Position numbers and translations under genes: made by a program
Part shown: piece by piece, positions 1 to 6,872 of the stretch
Position numbering within the stretch: position 1 is the first letter of the stretch
Layout of the letters: every line of letters begins with the position of its first letter
Notes under the pieces: model-generated
The model's database searches: none
What the model was told of the DNA's origin: nothing
The model's input: the letters and a program-made list of their open reading frames with translations, nothing else
Source: Reyranella sp.
GTDB lineage: Bacteria; Pseudomonadota; Alphaproteobacteria; Reyranellales; Reyranellaceae
Length of the DNA: 8,297 nucleotides
NCBI GenBank assembly: GCA_004296815.1
Contig: SCVT01000020.1
Coordinates: forward strand, 1-8,297
Direction: 5' to 3'

Positions 1-1
1 G

Positions 2-310
2 CCGTTGTGGCTTCTGGCTCGTGACAATGCCGGCAAGGTGCAAGGTGGCGTGCTGGGGCAGACCTATTGGTCGTGGTGCGTGATCGACGTGCTCGCCGTG
101 GCCGAACCCTATCGTCGCCAGGGCATCGGTTCACGCTTGCTCGCGAAAGCCGAAGAGATTGCGCGCGGCCGCGGCTGCATTGGCGTCCGCCTCGACACCG
201 TGAGCTTCCAGGCCCCCGACTTCTACCGGCGCCACGGATACACCGAATTTGGCCGCCTCGACGACTATCCGCCGGGCCACACGTATCACTGGTTCATGAA
301 AAGGTTCTGA
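2..310 (+). CDS. GNAT-family N-acetyltransferase (5' end missing)
   Basis: This is the C-terminal part of a GNAT acyltransferase, which would move an acetyl group from acetyl-CoA to an amine of unknown identity in the cytosol. The reading frame is open from base 2, so the gene starts outside the window and about 102 residues are visible. The acetyl-CoA pyrophosphate-binding loop (motif A) is clear as RRQGIGSRLL, about residues 38-47 of the visible part, preceded by the beta-strand VIDVLAVAEPY. The following helix, the strand GVRLDTVSFQ and the closing segment FYRRHGYTEFGRLDDYPPGH are typical of the end of the fold. This last stretch matches a common GNAT subgroup with the DYPPGH signature, as I remember it. 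The fold is certain and the substrate is not predictable. The first in-frame TTG at 5 is not a credible start, because it would remove the first strands of the domain. Confidence 0.88.
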   Translation, partial: PLWLLARDNAGKVQGGVLGQTYWSWCVIDVLAVAEPYRRQGIGSRLLAKAEEIARGRGCIGVRLDTVSFQAPDFYRRHGYTEFGRLDDYPPGHTYHWFMKRF

Positions 311-364
311 GGTCGGCGTCGCCGCCGCCTCTTTGTATCGTCGCGAGTAGCGGCGTGGACAGAC

Positions 365-677
365 CTACGGCGCCACTACGGGCGGCTTGATATCCAGCGT
401 TGCCGCGCGCCGCCGAACAGCGACATCGAACGTCAGGAAAGCGTCGGCACGACTGCTTGAAGCGAGATGAAGCGCGTCGGCGATCGCCATCATCGCGGCT
501 ACCAATTGTTGCTCTCGACTGTCCGCAGCCAGCTCTCAGGACCCACTCGAGCTCGACCATCACGGTCTTGGGCACAAAGACCGAATCGCCTGCTATCGCC
601 CGACGCGCCGCCGCCTTCTGCCCTGCGTTGTCTGGGGCAAAGAGCCGAACAAGAACGTTAGTATCGACCGCGCGCAT
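365..677 (-). pseudogene. VapC-like PIN-domain toxin, internally deleted and frameshifted
   Basis: This is the remnant of a VapC ribonuclease toxin. From the ATG at 677 the frame gives a normal PIN start, MRAVDTNVLVRL, with the first catalytic Asp at residue 5 and the conserved Glu in VMVELEWVLR (about residue 42). It continues through GQSRATIG, after which the frame turns into Arg/Ser/Cys-rich nonsense and runs on to 294. The real C-terminus lies in another frame from about 502 to the TAG at 365-367. It reads VAAMMAIADALHLASSS and then ADAFLTFDV, carrying the DALHLA and TFD acidic positions, and it ends PPVVAP. From family memory, intact relatives have roughly 25-30 more residues between these two blocks. 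The locus therefore seems to have lost an internal segment, with a net frame change near 500-506. The gene overlaps the upstream antitoxin by 20 nt, the usual coupling in such operons. It is very unlikely to make active toxin. Confidence 0.82.
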
Positions 678-924
678 ACCGACGCTTGAATTCCTTATCG
701 ATTGCGGTGTTCATGTCTTCGACAGAGAGTGCTGGACCTTTGTACTTTATGATTCCGGCCCAGTCATCGATCGTTAGCTTCTTCCTGCTTTCAGCAGGCT
801 TGAGCAGAACGCCGTCGGGTCGATCCTCGACAATCAGCCTCGTGCTCGCCTTCCAACGCCACTTATCGCGAACTGCTTTGGGCAGAACGACCTGACCTCT
901 GGATGAAACGACGGTCTGTGACAT
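658..924 (-). CDS. AbrB/SpoVT-fold antitoxin (VapB type)
   Basis: This is an 88-residue antitoxin that would bind its own operator through an N-terminal swapped-hairpin AbrB domain and neutralise a PIN toxin through its C-terminal tail. Residues 4-43 form the AbrB domain: TVVSSRGQVVLPKAVRD is the classic looped-hinge signature, followed by a strand pair ending DGVLLKP. The tail, about residues 65-88, is a charged segment (VEDMNTAIDKEF, then Arg-rich), as expected for the toxin-wrapping region. I chose the ATG at 924. An upstream in-frame TTG at 930 lies inside the operator palindrome and is unlikely. No Shine-Dalgarno sequence is visible before the ATG. The stop codon (658-660) lies inside the toxin reading frame, giving a 20-nt overlap. 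The toxin partner is broken, so this may now be an orphan antitoxin. Base composition here looks less GC-rich than in the flanking genes, which fits acquisition by transfer. Confidence 0.9.
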   Translation of the reverse strand: MSQTVVSSRGQVVLPKAVRDKWRWKASTRLIVEDRPDGVLLKPAESRKKLTIDDWAGIIKYKGPALSVEDMNTAIDKEFKRRYARGRY

Positions 925-928
925 CGCC

Positions 929-946
929 AATCTTACCGGTAAGATT
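929..946. promoter_or_regulatory. 18-bp perfect palindrome, probable VapB operator
   Basis: AATCTTACCGGTAAGATT is identical to its own reverse complement over all 18 bases. It ends 4 nt before the antitoxin ATG (minus strand). AbrB-fold antitoxins are known to repress their own operons by binding palindromes at the promoter, and the position here is right for that. The palindrome also lies 8 nt beyond the rlmN stop codon. With no loop it would make only a weak AT-rich hairpin, so a terminator role is unlikely. Binding by this antitoxin is inferred from position and symmetry. Confidence 0.75.
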
Positions 947-958
947 TGGTAGCATCAA
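930..958 (-). promoter_or_regulatory. predicted vapB promoter, possibly giving a leaderless mRNA
   Basis: On the minus strand TTGATG (958-953) and TAAGAT (935-930) are separated by exactly 17 bp. Each matches four of six positions of the sigma-70 -35 and -10 consensus. The -35 box contains the TGA stop of rlmN (957-955), and the -10 box is the right arm of the palindrome. The expected transcription start falls at about 923-924, on the antitoxin ATG itself, which fits the absence of a ribosome-binding site. This is a by-eye promoter call and is tentative. Confidence 0.4.
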
Positions 959-2118
959 ACACCGGCCTTGGCCTCGATGTCTCTCACGCGCTCGCCGCGC
1001 TTGCGCAGGCTCGCGCTCTTGAGCTGGCCGCAGGCGGCGAAGATGTCGCGGCCGCGCGGCGTGCGGATGGGGGCTGAGAGGCCGCCGTCGTTCACGATCT
1101 CGGCGAAGCGGTGCATGCGGTTGTTGGAGCTGCACTCGTAGGGCGCGCCCGGCCAGGGATTGAACGGGATCAGGTTCACCTTGGCGTGGATGGGCGCCAG
1201 CAGGCGCACCAGTTCGCGCGCGTCGGCGTCGCTGTCGTTGACGCCCTTCAGCATGGCGTACTCGAAGGTGATGCGCCGGCTGTTACGGGCGCCGGGATAG
1301 GCGGCGCACGCCTTCAGCAATTCGGCGATCGGCCATTTGCGGTTGATCGGCACCAGCGTGTCGCGCACTGCATCGCTCACGGCGTGCAGAGACACCGCGA
1401 GGTTGACGTCGAGCACGTCGCCCACCTTGGCGATCATCGGCACGATGCCCGACGTCGAGAGCGTGATGCGCCGGCGCGAGAGCGCGATGCCCTGCTCGTC
1501 CATGACGACCTTGAGTGCCGTCGCCACGTTGTCGAAATTGTAGAGCGGCTCGCCCATGCCCATCATGACGATGTTGGAGAGCATGCGCGTGGTCTCGGTC
1601 GGCGTCGGCCACTCGGCGTAGCTGTCGCGCGCCACCATGAACTGGCCGACGATCTCGGCCGGGCCGAGGTTGCGCACCAGGGGCTGCGTGCCGGTATGGC
1701 AGAAGCTGCAGGTGAGCGTGCAGCCGACCTGGCTCGACACGCAGACCGAGCCGCGATCCTCCTCCGGGATGTTGACCGTCTCGGCCTCGTTGCCGTCGGG
1801 GAAGCGCAGCAGCCACTTGCGCGTGCCGTCGACCGAGCGCTGCTCGGTCACGATCTCGGGCCGCGCCACGACGAACATCTCGTTGAGGCGCTCGCGCGAC
1901 TTCTTGGCGATGTTGGTCATGCGGTCGAAGTCGGTGATGCCGTGCCAGTAGATCCACTGCCAGATCTGGCGGGCGCGGAACGGCTCCAGCCCGGCTTCGG
2001 ACAGCGCCGTCTTGAGCTCGTCGCGCGACAGGCCGACCAGGTTGCGGCGCAGGTCGTTGCGGCCGCGCCGGACGGCGGGCTCGGTGATCTGCAGCGGTTC
2101 TGTAGGCAGGGTCGCCAT
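955..2118 (-). CDS. rlmN: RlmN, dual-specificity 23S rRNA A2503 / tRNA A37 C2-methyltransferase (radical SAM)
   Basis: RlmN methylates C2 of adenosine 2503 in 23S rRNA, and of A37 in some tRNAs, using a radical-SAM mechanism with a cysteine-bound methyl. The 387-residue length is normal. The [4Fe-4S] cluster motif CTLTCSFC supplies Cys133, Cys137 and Cys140. The two family catalytic cysteines are also present, Cys126 (VCVSSQVGC) and Cys363 (FAACGQL), at the spacing seen in E. coli RlmN. The SAM-binding [12 protein letters not shown] block is at 187-198, and the ITLSTSG and AVSLHA blocks follow at 218-224 and 241-246. The N-terminal helical domain with the [11 protein letters not shown] segment (47-57) completes the family layout. 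The ATG at 2118 follows the stop codon of the upstream RNA methyltransferase by 6 nt, so the two are almost certainly one operon. There is no strong ribosome-binding site, which fits translational coupling. No defect is seen. Confidence 0.97.
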   Translation of the reverse strand: MATLPTEPLQITEPAVRRGRNDLRRNLVGLSRDELKTALSEAGLEPFRARQIWQWIYWHGITDFDRMTNIAKKSRERLNEMFVVARPEIVTEQRSVDGTRKWLLRFPDGNEAETVNIPEEDRGSVCVSSQVGCTLTCSFCHTGTQPLVRNLGPAEIVGQFMVARDSYAEWPTPTETTRMLSNIVMMGMGEPLYNFDNVATALKVVMDEQGIALSRRRITLSTSGIVPMIAKVGDVLDVNLAVSLHAVSDAVRDTLVPINRKWPIAELLKACAAYPGARNSRRITFEYAMLKGVNDSDADARELVRLLAPIHAKVNLIPFNPWPGAPYECSSNNRMHRFAEIVNDGGLSAPIRTPRGRDIFAACGQLKSASLRKRGERVRDIEAKAGV

Positions 2119-2124
2119 GCGGGC

Positions 2125-2691
2125 CTAAGTGGTCGCTTTGGCGGCCGTTCGCAAGCGTTTGCGGTGCTTGCGCTTGTAAATCGGGTCGCCGAACACCGGC
2201 AGTTCCAGGGCTTCGGTCGGGCCGCCCTCGGCCACGGGGCGCGGGGCGTGGCGGCCGAGGCTCAGCAGCCGGTCGTACATGACCAGGGCGCCGGCGACGC
2301 CCAGGTTGACCGAGAAGCGCATGGGAATTTTCACGACATAGTCGCAGAGAGACTGCACGTCCTTCGACAGGCCCTCGCGCTCCGAGCCCAGGATGTAGGC
2401 GGCCTGGCGGGGATGCCGGAAGGTCGGCAGCTCGATCGCGTCCTCGGAAATCTCGATGCCGACCAGCCGGCAGCCCTGCGGCAGGCGGAAGGTCTCGAGG
2501 TCGGCGAAGTGATAGGTCGGCACCGAGCGCGGCGTGTCCGACGTGTCGGTGTGGTTGCCCTCACGGCGGTTGTACTGGGCGCGCAGGGTGAAGACGAAGG
2601 AGGCGCCGAAGGCGTGGCCGGTCCGCATCAAGGTGCCGACATTCGTCGCCTTGCTGATGCCTTCCACACCGATACCGAAATAGCCTTTCAT
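2125..2691 (-). CDS. SPOUT-class (SpoU/TrmH family) RNA methyltransferase
   Basis: This is a 188-residue SAM-dependent RNA 2'-O-methyltransferase of the SpoU/TrmH superfamily, with a trefoil-knot fold and normally dimeric. Motif 1 is NVGTLMRTGHAFGA (residues 17-30), with the conserved Asn and Arg. Motif 2 is ILGSEREGLSK (100-110). Motif 3 is IPM followed by SVNLGVAGALVMYDRL (122-142). Motifs 2 and 3 build the knot and SAM site. A basic tail (KRKHRKRLR, about 173-181) may contact RNA. I chose the ATG at 2691 because GGAGA sits about 5 nt upstream and the protein then begins directly with the first strand, MKGYFGIGVE. A longer reading from a TTG at 2724 would add 11 unlikely residues and run into the divergent gene's start. 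It lies immediately upstream of rlmN and is probably co-transcribed, making an RNA-modification operon. The target nucleotide (tRNA or rRNA) cannot be assigned. Confidence 0.92.
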   Translation of the reverse strand: MKGYFGIGVEGISKATNVGTLMRTGHAFGASFVFTLRAQYNRREGNHTDTSDTPRSVPTYHFADLETFRLPQGCRLVGIEISEDAIELPTFRHPRQAAYILGSEREGLSKDVQSLCDYVVKIPMRFSVNLGVAGALVMYDRLLSLGRHAPRPVAEGGPTEALELPVFGDPIYKRKHRKRLRTAAKATT

Positions 2692-2723
2692 GGTTCTCCG
2701 ATTTGTAGCATGAACCAAGGTCA

Positions 2724-3983
2724 ATGACTGTTCCTTCGCCGTTGGACGAGGTCCGCGCCCAATACGAATCGCTGCCCTACCCGGCCCGCGATCCGCGCGA
2801 CGAGGCGATCCGGCTGATCACGGGCACCCCGAGCCACGTCCTCGAGATCAACCACTACCTGTTCGCCGGCCGGCTGAACTTCGCGCGGCCGTTCCGAGCA
2901 CTGGTCGCGGGCGGCGGCACGGGCGATGCCTGCATCATGCTGGCCCAGCAGCTCGCCGACCGGCGCTGCCCCGGCGAGGTCGTCTACCTCGACCTCTCCT
3001 CGGCCTCGCGCGCCGTCTGCGAGGCGCGCGCCAAGGCCCGTGGCTTGCGCAACATCCAGTTCCTGACCGGCTCGCTGCTCGACCTGCCGTCGATGAACAT
3101 CGGCCAGTTCGACTACATCGACTGCACCGGCGTGCTGCACCACCTGCCCGACCCGACCGCCGGCATGCAGGCGCTGGCGAGCGTGCTGCAGCCCGAGGGC
3201 GGCATCGGCATCATGCTCTACGGCGAGTACGGCAGGAGCGGCGTCTACCCCCTGCAGCAGATGCTGCAGGCTCTGGCGCCGCTCTCGATGAAGCTCGAGG
3301 ACCGGCTGGCGATGGCCAAGCGGCTGATCCGCTTCCTGCCGACGACCAACCTGTTCCGCCGCAACCCCTACCTCAACGACCATGTCACCGGCGGCGACGC
3401 GGGCCTCTACGACCTGCTGCTGCACAGCTGCGACCGCGCCTTCACGGTGCCGCAGATCGGCGACATGGCGGCGGCTTCGGGCTTGCGCGTCGTCGCCTTC
3501 CTCGAGCCGGTGCGCTACGAGCCCGCGACCTACATGAGCGATCCGGTGATCGCGCGGCAGACGAGCTCGCTGCCGCTGATGGAGCGCGCGGCCTTCGCCG
3601 AACGCCTCGCCGGCAACCTGCGCACCCACGTCTTCTATGCCACGCGCACGGGCTACGACACGGTGGCACGGCCCGAGGACACATCGGCCATCCCGGTGCT
3701 GCGCGACATGGACGCCGCCAAGCTCGCGGCCGGCCTGCAGCCCGGCACGCCGCTGATCGCCAACCTCGACGGCTTCCCGTGGCGCGCCACCCTGCCGCCG
3801 CTCGCCGCGCGCATCGTCGCGCAGATCGACGGCCGCCGCACGGTGGCGGAGATCTACACCTCGCTCGGCGCGCAGGGAGGTGCGGGAGGCGGACTGCCGC
3901 AGTGGGAGGATTTCTACGCGCAGTTCGAGGACCTCTACGTCAAGCTGAACGGCGTCAATCACCTGCTGCTGCGCTTCCGCTGA
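2724..3983 (+). CDS. class I SAM-dependent methyltransferase with extra C-terminal module
   Basis: This 419-residue protein has an N-terminal Rossmann methyltransferase domain. Motif I is LVAGGGTGDA (60-69). The strand EVVYLDLSSASR (85-96) carries the acidic residue that binds the SAM ribose. Motif IV/post is FDYIDCTGVLHHLPDP (129-144), and GGIGIMLYGEYGR (159-171) follows. An N-terminal lead (YESLPYPARDPRDEA, then PSHVLEINHYLF) is shared by a recognisable subgroup, to my memory. About 170 residues of less familiar sequence follow. From about 343 to the end there is a small domain with PPLAARIVAQIDGRRTVAEI, which resembles PqqD-like or winged-helix segments; that likeness is weak inference. 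The substrate is unknown. The ATG at 2724 has AAGG 3 nt upstream. The gene diverges from the RNA methyltransferase across 32 bp and is followed 21 nt later by the transporter, so these two are probably one operon. Confidence 0.88.
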   Translation: MTVPSPLDEVRAQYESLPYPARDPRDEAIRLITGTPSHVLEINHYLFAGRLNFARPFRALVAGGGTGDACIMLAQQLADRRCPGEVVYLDLSSASRAVCEARAKARGLRNIQFLTGSLLDLPSMNIGQFDYIDCTGVLHHLPDPTAGMQALASVLQPEGGIGIMLYGEYGRSGVYPLQQMLQALAPLSMKLEDRLAMAKRLIRFLPTTNLFRRNPYLNDHVTGGDAGLYDLLLHSCDRAFTVPQIGDMAAASGLRVVAFLEPVRYEPATYMSDPVIARQTSSLPLMERAAFAERLAGNLRTHVFYATRTGYDTVARPEDTSAIPVLRDMDAAKLAAGLQPGTPLIANLDGFPWRATLPPLAARIVAQIDGRRTVAEIYTSLGAQGGAGGGLPQWEDFYAQFEDLYVKLNGVNHLLLRFR

Positions 3984-4004
3984 GCCCGCGACCGGAGCGG
4001 CCCG

Positions 4005-4931
4005 ATGAACGGCAACGTTCTTGCGATCGCGCTGGGCAACTCGCTCCTCTGGTCGGTCTACCTGCTGTTCACCCGCCACGTCGTCAGCGGCGCCCAGCTC
4101 GACGCCTGGGCCTACACGCTGGTGCAGCTCCTGAGCGCGGGGCTCGCCATGCTGTGGGTGGGAAGGCGCACGCCGGGCAACCTCGCCGACCTCTTGGCGC
4201 CGTGGACCGTGGCCTACGCCTTCATGCGCGTCATCATCAACGGCGCCACGTCGGCGGCCATCGTGTGGCTGGCCGTCACGCAGAGCACGCTGCTCGCGAC
4301 CATGAGCGTGCTGATCGGCGCGGCCTCGGGCTGGGCGCTGAGCCGCAAGGCGCCGGGCAAGCGCGACTGGCCGGGCCTCGCGTTGCTCGCCGTCGGCATC
4401 GTGGCGTTCGCCATCGCCATCGGCTCGGACACGACGTGGCGCGGCGTGCTGTGGCTGATCCTGTCGGAGGCCGTCGCGGTCGCGGCCTCGTGGATGATCG
4501 CCTACCACCCGCGCAACAAGGAGACCGACCCCGCCGCGCGCAGCCGCTTCACCGGCGAGATCCTGGTCGCGGCCTCGCTGGCGCTGATCTTCGTCTGGTC
4601 GGTCGCGGGCTCGATCGGGATCATCGCCTCGCCGTGGGCCGGCGGCGGCGATGCGTTCGGACGGATCGAGCTCTGGCTCTACGCCATCCTGGCGGGCGTG
4701 CTGTTCCGTGCGCCGGGCACCTGGCTCGGCTTCTGGACGATCAACCGCTCGGGCGTGCAGACCTACCTGATCGCGCTGACGGCCATGCCGTTCTTCGCCA
4801 TCGTGCTGGAGGCGGCGGCAGCGCAGCTCGGCTGGCTGGCGCCGCCCGGCCTGACGCGCACCGAATGGTACGCGGCGGCGGTGATCCTGGCGGGCGCGGT
4901 GTGGCTGATCGCCGTCCGCGTGCGCGGCTGA
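4005..4931 (+). CDS. EamA/DMT-superfamily transporter, ten predicted membrane helices
   Basis: This is a 308-residue inner-membrane protein of the drug/metabolite transporter superfamily, likely an exporter or permease for a small metabolite. Hydrophobic stretches at about 4-23, 35-53, 67-90, 95-113, 122-140, 147-168, 185-207, 222-240, 250-274 and 287-305 fit the ten-helix layout made of two EamA repeats. Each repeat closes with the usual pattern: ATMSVLIGAASGWAL then a short basic loop and WPGLALLAVGIVAF, and later LTAMPFFAIVLEAAAAQLG then WYAAAVILAGAVWLIA. GGAG at 3994-3997 stands 7 nt before the ATG. It begins 21 nt after the methyltransferase stop and is probably co-transcribed with it, so the transporter may move the methylated product or its precursor; that link is inference. 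Its TGA (4929-4931) directly touches the stop of the convergent dehydrogenase. The transported compound is unknown. Confidence 0.85.
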   Translation: MNGNVLAIALGNSLLWSVYLLFTRHVVSGAQLDAWAYTLVQLLSAGLAMLWVGRRTPGNLADLLAPWTVAYAFMRVIINGATSAAIVWLAVTQSTLLATMSVLIGAASGWALSRKAPGKRDWPGLALLAVGIVAFAIAIGSDTTWRGVLWLILSEAVAVAASWMIAYHPRNKETDPAARSRFTGEILVAASLALIFVWSVAGSIGIIASPWAGGGDAFGRIELWLYAILAGVLFRAPGTWLGFWTINRSGVQTYLIALTAMPFFAIVLEAAAAQLGWLAPPGLTRTEWYAAAVILAGAVWLIAVRVRG

Positions 4932-5924
4932 CTACTTCTTCAGCGCGTCGGCATTGAGGACGTTGATCGGCGCACCGTCGAGCCACGCCTCGATGTCCTT
5001 GATCGTGCCCTCGTAGAAGTGGCGATAGCTCTCCTCGACGACATAACCCAGGTGCGGGATCAGGGTGATGTTGTCGAGCTTGGTGAAGGGATGGTCGGCC
5101 GACATCGGCTCCTTGTCGTAGACGTCGAGGCCGGCATGCAGGATCGTGCGCGCCTTCAGCGCCGAGATCAGCGCTGCCTCGTCCACGATCGGCCCGCGCG
5201 AGGTGTTCACCAGGATCGCGGTCTTCTTCATCTTCGCAAGTTCCGCTGCGCCGATCAGGCCGCGCGTGCGGTCCGACAGGGCGAGATGGATAGACACGAA
5301 GTCGGACGTCGCCAGCAACTCGTCCTTGCTCACGTACGTGACCCCTTCCGCCGCGGCCTTCTCGGGCGTGAGGTTCTGGCTCCAGGCCACGACATCCATG
5401 CCGAAGGCCTTGCCGTAGCGCGCCGCGCGGCTGCCGAGCTTGCCGAGGCCCAGGATGCCCAGCCGCTTGCCCTCGAGCACGACCATCTGCTCGATGCCGT
5501 CGTGCCACTTGCCCTGACGCGCCAGGCGCTCGGCCTTGGCGAGGTCGCGGGCGCACATCATCAGCAGCGCCCAGCCGAGCTCGGCCGTCGGCGCATTCGA
5601 GGTTCCGCCCGGCGTCGTCGAGATCGGGATGCCGCGCTCGGCTGCCGCCTTGTCGTCGAGACTGGCGGCGCGGGCGCCGGTCAGCACCATGAACTTGAGG
5701 TTGGGCAGCTTCTCGATCAACGCCCGCGGAAAGGCCGTGCGCTCGCGCAGCAGGCCCAGGATATCGAAGGGCGCCAGCTTCCGCGCCGCATCCTCGACCG
5801 AGGCGAACGGCTCGTTGAACACCGTGATCTCGATGCCGCGCTTGCGAAGGCGGTCCCAGTCGGCCATCCGCAGAGCGACCTTCTGATAATCGTCGAGCAG
5901 GGCGAGCTTCATCGTTTGCGGCAT
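4932..5924 (-). CDS. D-2-hydroxyacid dehydrogenase, NAD(P)-dependent
   Basis: This is a 330-residue member of the D-isomer 2-hydroxyacid dehydrogenase family (phosphoglycerate, glycerate and formate dehydrogenase relatives), which interconverts a 2-hydroxy acid and a 2-oxo acid. The nucleotide-binding loop is GILGLGKLGS (156-165), with GxGxxG at 159-164. The three catalytic residues are present: Arg243 in VNTSRGPIVDE, Glu272 in DVYDKEP and His291 in LIPHLGY. The substrate-side segment TPGGTSNAPTAE (104-115) is also clear. I chose the ATG at 5924: AGGA lies 6 nt upstream and the protein then starts close to the first strand (MKLALLDDY). An upstream ATG at 6092 would run into the oxygenase gene and add about 56 unrelated residues. 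A second ATG at 5912 is possible. It lies divergent to the dioxygenase operon and probably shares its control region. Substrate preference is not predictable; a glyoxylate/hydroxypyruvate-type role is one possibility. Confidence 0.93.
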   Translation of the reverse strand: MPQTMKLALLDDYQKVALRMADWDRLRKRGIEITVFNEPFASVEDAARKLAPFDILGLLRERTAFPRALIEKLPNLKFMVLTGARAASLDDKAAAERGIPISTTPGGTSNAPTAELGWALLMMCARDLAKAERLARQGKWHDGIEQMVVLEGKRLGILGLGKLGSRAARYGKAFGMDVVAWSQNLTPEKAAAEGVTYVSKDELLATSDFVSIHLALSDRTRGLIGAAELAKMKKTAILVNTSRGPIVDEAALISALKARTILHAGLDVYDKEPMSADHPFTKLDNITLIPHLGYVVEESYRHFYEGTIKDIEAWLDGAPINVLNADALKK

Positions 5925-5979
5925 GGCGTTTCCTGAGGGATGATGAGTTGTCGACGCACTATAGCCGCAGGAGGCGGTT
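5925..5979. promoter_or_regulatory. 55-bp divergent promoter region
   Basis: This space separates the start codons of the dehydrogenase (-) and the dioxygenase (+), so both promoters must lie in it or in the gene starts. The best box is around 5958-5965. On the minus strand it reads TATAGT (5963-5958), five of six bases of the -10 consensus and well placed for a leader of about 27 nt. On the plus strand the same bases give TATAGC (5960-5965). No convincing -35 hexamer is visible for either direction, which would suit an activator-dependent promoter. An AGGAGG ribosome-binding site at 5969-5974 serves the dioxygenase. Confidence 0.4.
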
Positions 5980-6864
5980 ATGAGCATCACGGTTACGCCA
6001 ACCAGCCCCGACTTCTTCGCCGAGATCTCCGGCGTCGACGTCTCCAAGCCACTCGCTCCAGCCGATTGTCTGGCGATCGAGAACGCCATCAATCGCTACG
6101 CGGTGGTGGTGTTCCACGACCAGAAACTGGACGACGACCAGCAGGTCGCCTTCGCGCGCAACTTCGGCCCGATCGCTTCCTCCGCGCTGAAGCTCAGGCA
6201 CCGCGACATCAAGCACCGGATCGAGTCGAGCGACGTCGCCGACATCTCCAACCTCGACAGCGAGGGCAAGGTGCTGCGGCCCGATGCGCGGCGCCGCCTC
6301 GATGGCCTGGCCAACCGGCTATGGCACACCGACGCCTCGTTCCGCGCCGTCCCCGGCGGCCTCTCCATGCTCTACGCGCACGTCATTCCGGATGAAGGCG
6401 GCGACACCGAATTCGCCGACATGCGCGCGGCCTACGATGCGCTCCCTGACGCGAAGAAGCGTGAGCTCGAAGGGCTGATCGCCGAACACTCGATCTGGCG
6501 CTCGCGCGAGCAGCTCGGTGTCGTGCAGTACACCGAGGAGGAGCGCGCCTCGCTGCCACCGGTGCCGCAGCGGGTGGTGCGCACGCATCCCGGCTCGCAG
6601 CGCAAGACGCTCTATCTCGCCGCCCATGCCTCGCACATTATCGGCATGCCCGTGGCCGACGGGCGCCTGATCATTCTCGACCTGATCGAGCATGCGACGC
6701 AGCCCCGGTTCGTGCACGCCCACAAGTGGCGTCAGGGCGATCTCGTGATCTGGGACAATCGCTGCACCATGCATCGCGCGCGGCCGTTCGACACGACCAA
6801 GGTGCGCGATCTCAGGCGCGTCACGACACGTGACGTCGCCTCGACACTGGAACAGGCCGCCTAG
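5980..6864 (+). CDS. TfdA/TauD-family 2-oxoglutarate- and Fe(II)-dependent dioxygenase
   Basis: This 294-residue oxygenase couples decarboxylation of 2-oxoglutarate to hydroxylation of a small, usually acidic substrate. The iron ligands are visible as His116 and Asp118 in LWHTDASF and His265 in DNRCTMHRARPF. Thr143 (GGDTEF) and an Arg of the RDLRR segment (276-280) are the likely 2-oxoglutarate contacts. The segments AFARNFGP (57-64), DTEFADMRAAYDALP (142-156), EHATQ (237-241) and DLVIWDNRCTMHR (254-266) match TfdA, the 2,4-dichlorophenoxyacetate dioxygenase, and TfdA-alpha proteins of Bradyrhizobium as I recall them, more closely than TauD. TfdA cleaves the ether bond of aryloxyacetates and releases glyoxylate, but homologues in undisturbed soil bacteria may have other substrates. 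The start has AGGAGG 5 nt upstream. The thiolase follows 8 nt downstream in the same operon. Family assignment is sure; 2,4-D activity is a possibility only. Confidence 0.92.
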   Translation: MSITVTPTSPDFFAEISGVDVSKPLAPADCLAIENAINRYAVVVFHDQKLDDDQQVAFARNFGPIASSALKLRHRDIKHRIESSDVADISNLDSEGKVLRPDARRRLDGLANRLWHTDASFRAVPGGLSMLYAHVIPDEGGDTEFADMRAAYDALPDAKKRELEGLIAEHSIWRSREQLGVVQYTEEERASLPPVPQRVVRTHPGSQRKTLYLAAHASHIIGMPVADGRLIILDLIEHATQPRFVHAHKWRQGDLVIWDNRCTMHRARPFDTTKVRDLRRVTTRDVASTLEQAA

Positions 6865-6872
6865 GAGACAAG

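Noticed and set aside
294..500. The frame-0 continuation of the toxin frame as a real C-terminus
   Set aside because: It is Arg/Ser/Cys-rich with no PIN motifs, while the neighbouring frame carries the expected ADALHLA and TFD blocks. It also runs into the acetyltransferase gene end.
400..777. A plus-strand frame of 125 codons across the toxin-antitoxin locus
   Set aside because: It is antisense to the recognisable antitoxin and toxin remnant, has no family resemblance and no ribosome-binding site.
1111..2727. A 538-codon open frame on the plus strand, opposite rlmN and the SPOUT methyltransferase
   Set aside because: It is antisense to two clear genes with full catalytic motifs. Its product is His/Arg/Ala/Gly-rich with no domain, which is typical of open shadow frames in GC-rich DNA.
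2721..4508. A 595-codon open frame on the minus strand, opposite the SAM methyltransferase and transporter
   Set aside because: It is low-complexity Arg/Ala/Gly/Val-rich sequence without motifs, antisense to well-supported genes, and explained by codon bias.
3779..4957. A 392-codon plus-strand frame bridging the methyltransferase and transporter
   Set aside because: It is out of frame with both genes and Arg/Ala/Gly-rich. The frames with real motifs and ribosome-binding sites account for the region.
5925..6092. The extended N-terminus of the hydroxyacid dehydrogenase from the ATG at 6092
   Set aside because: The extra residues overlap the dioxygenase gene and match nothing in the family. 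The ATG at 5924 has a good AGGA site and begins close to the first strand.
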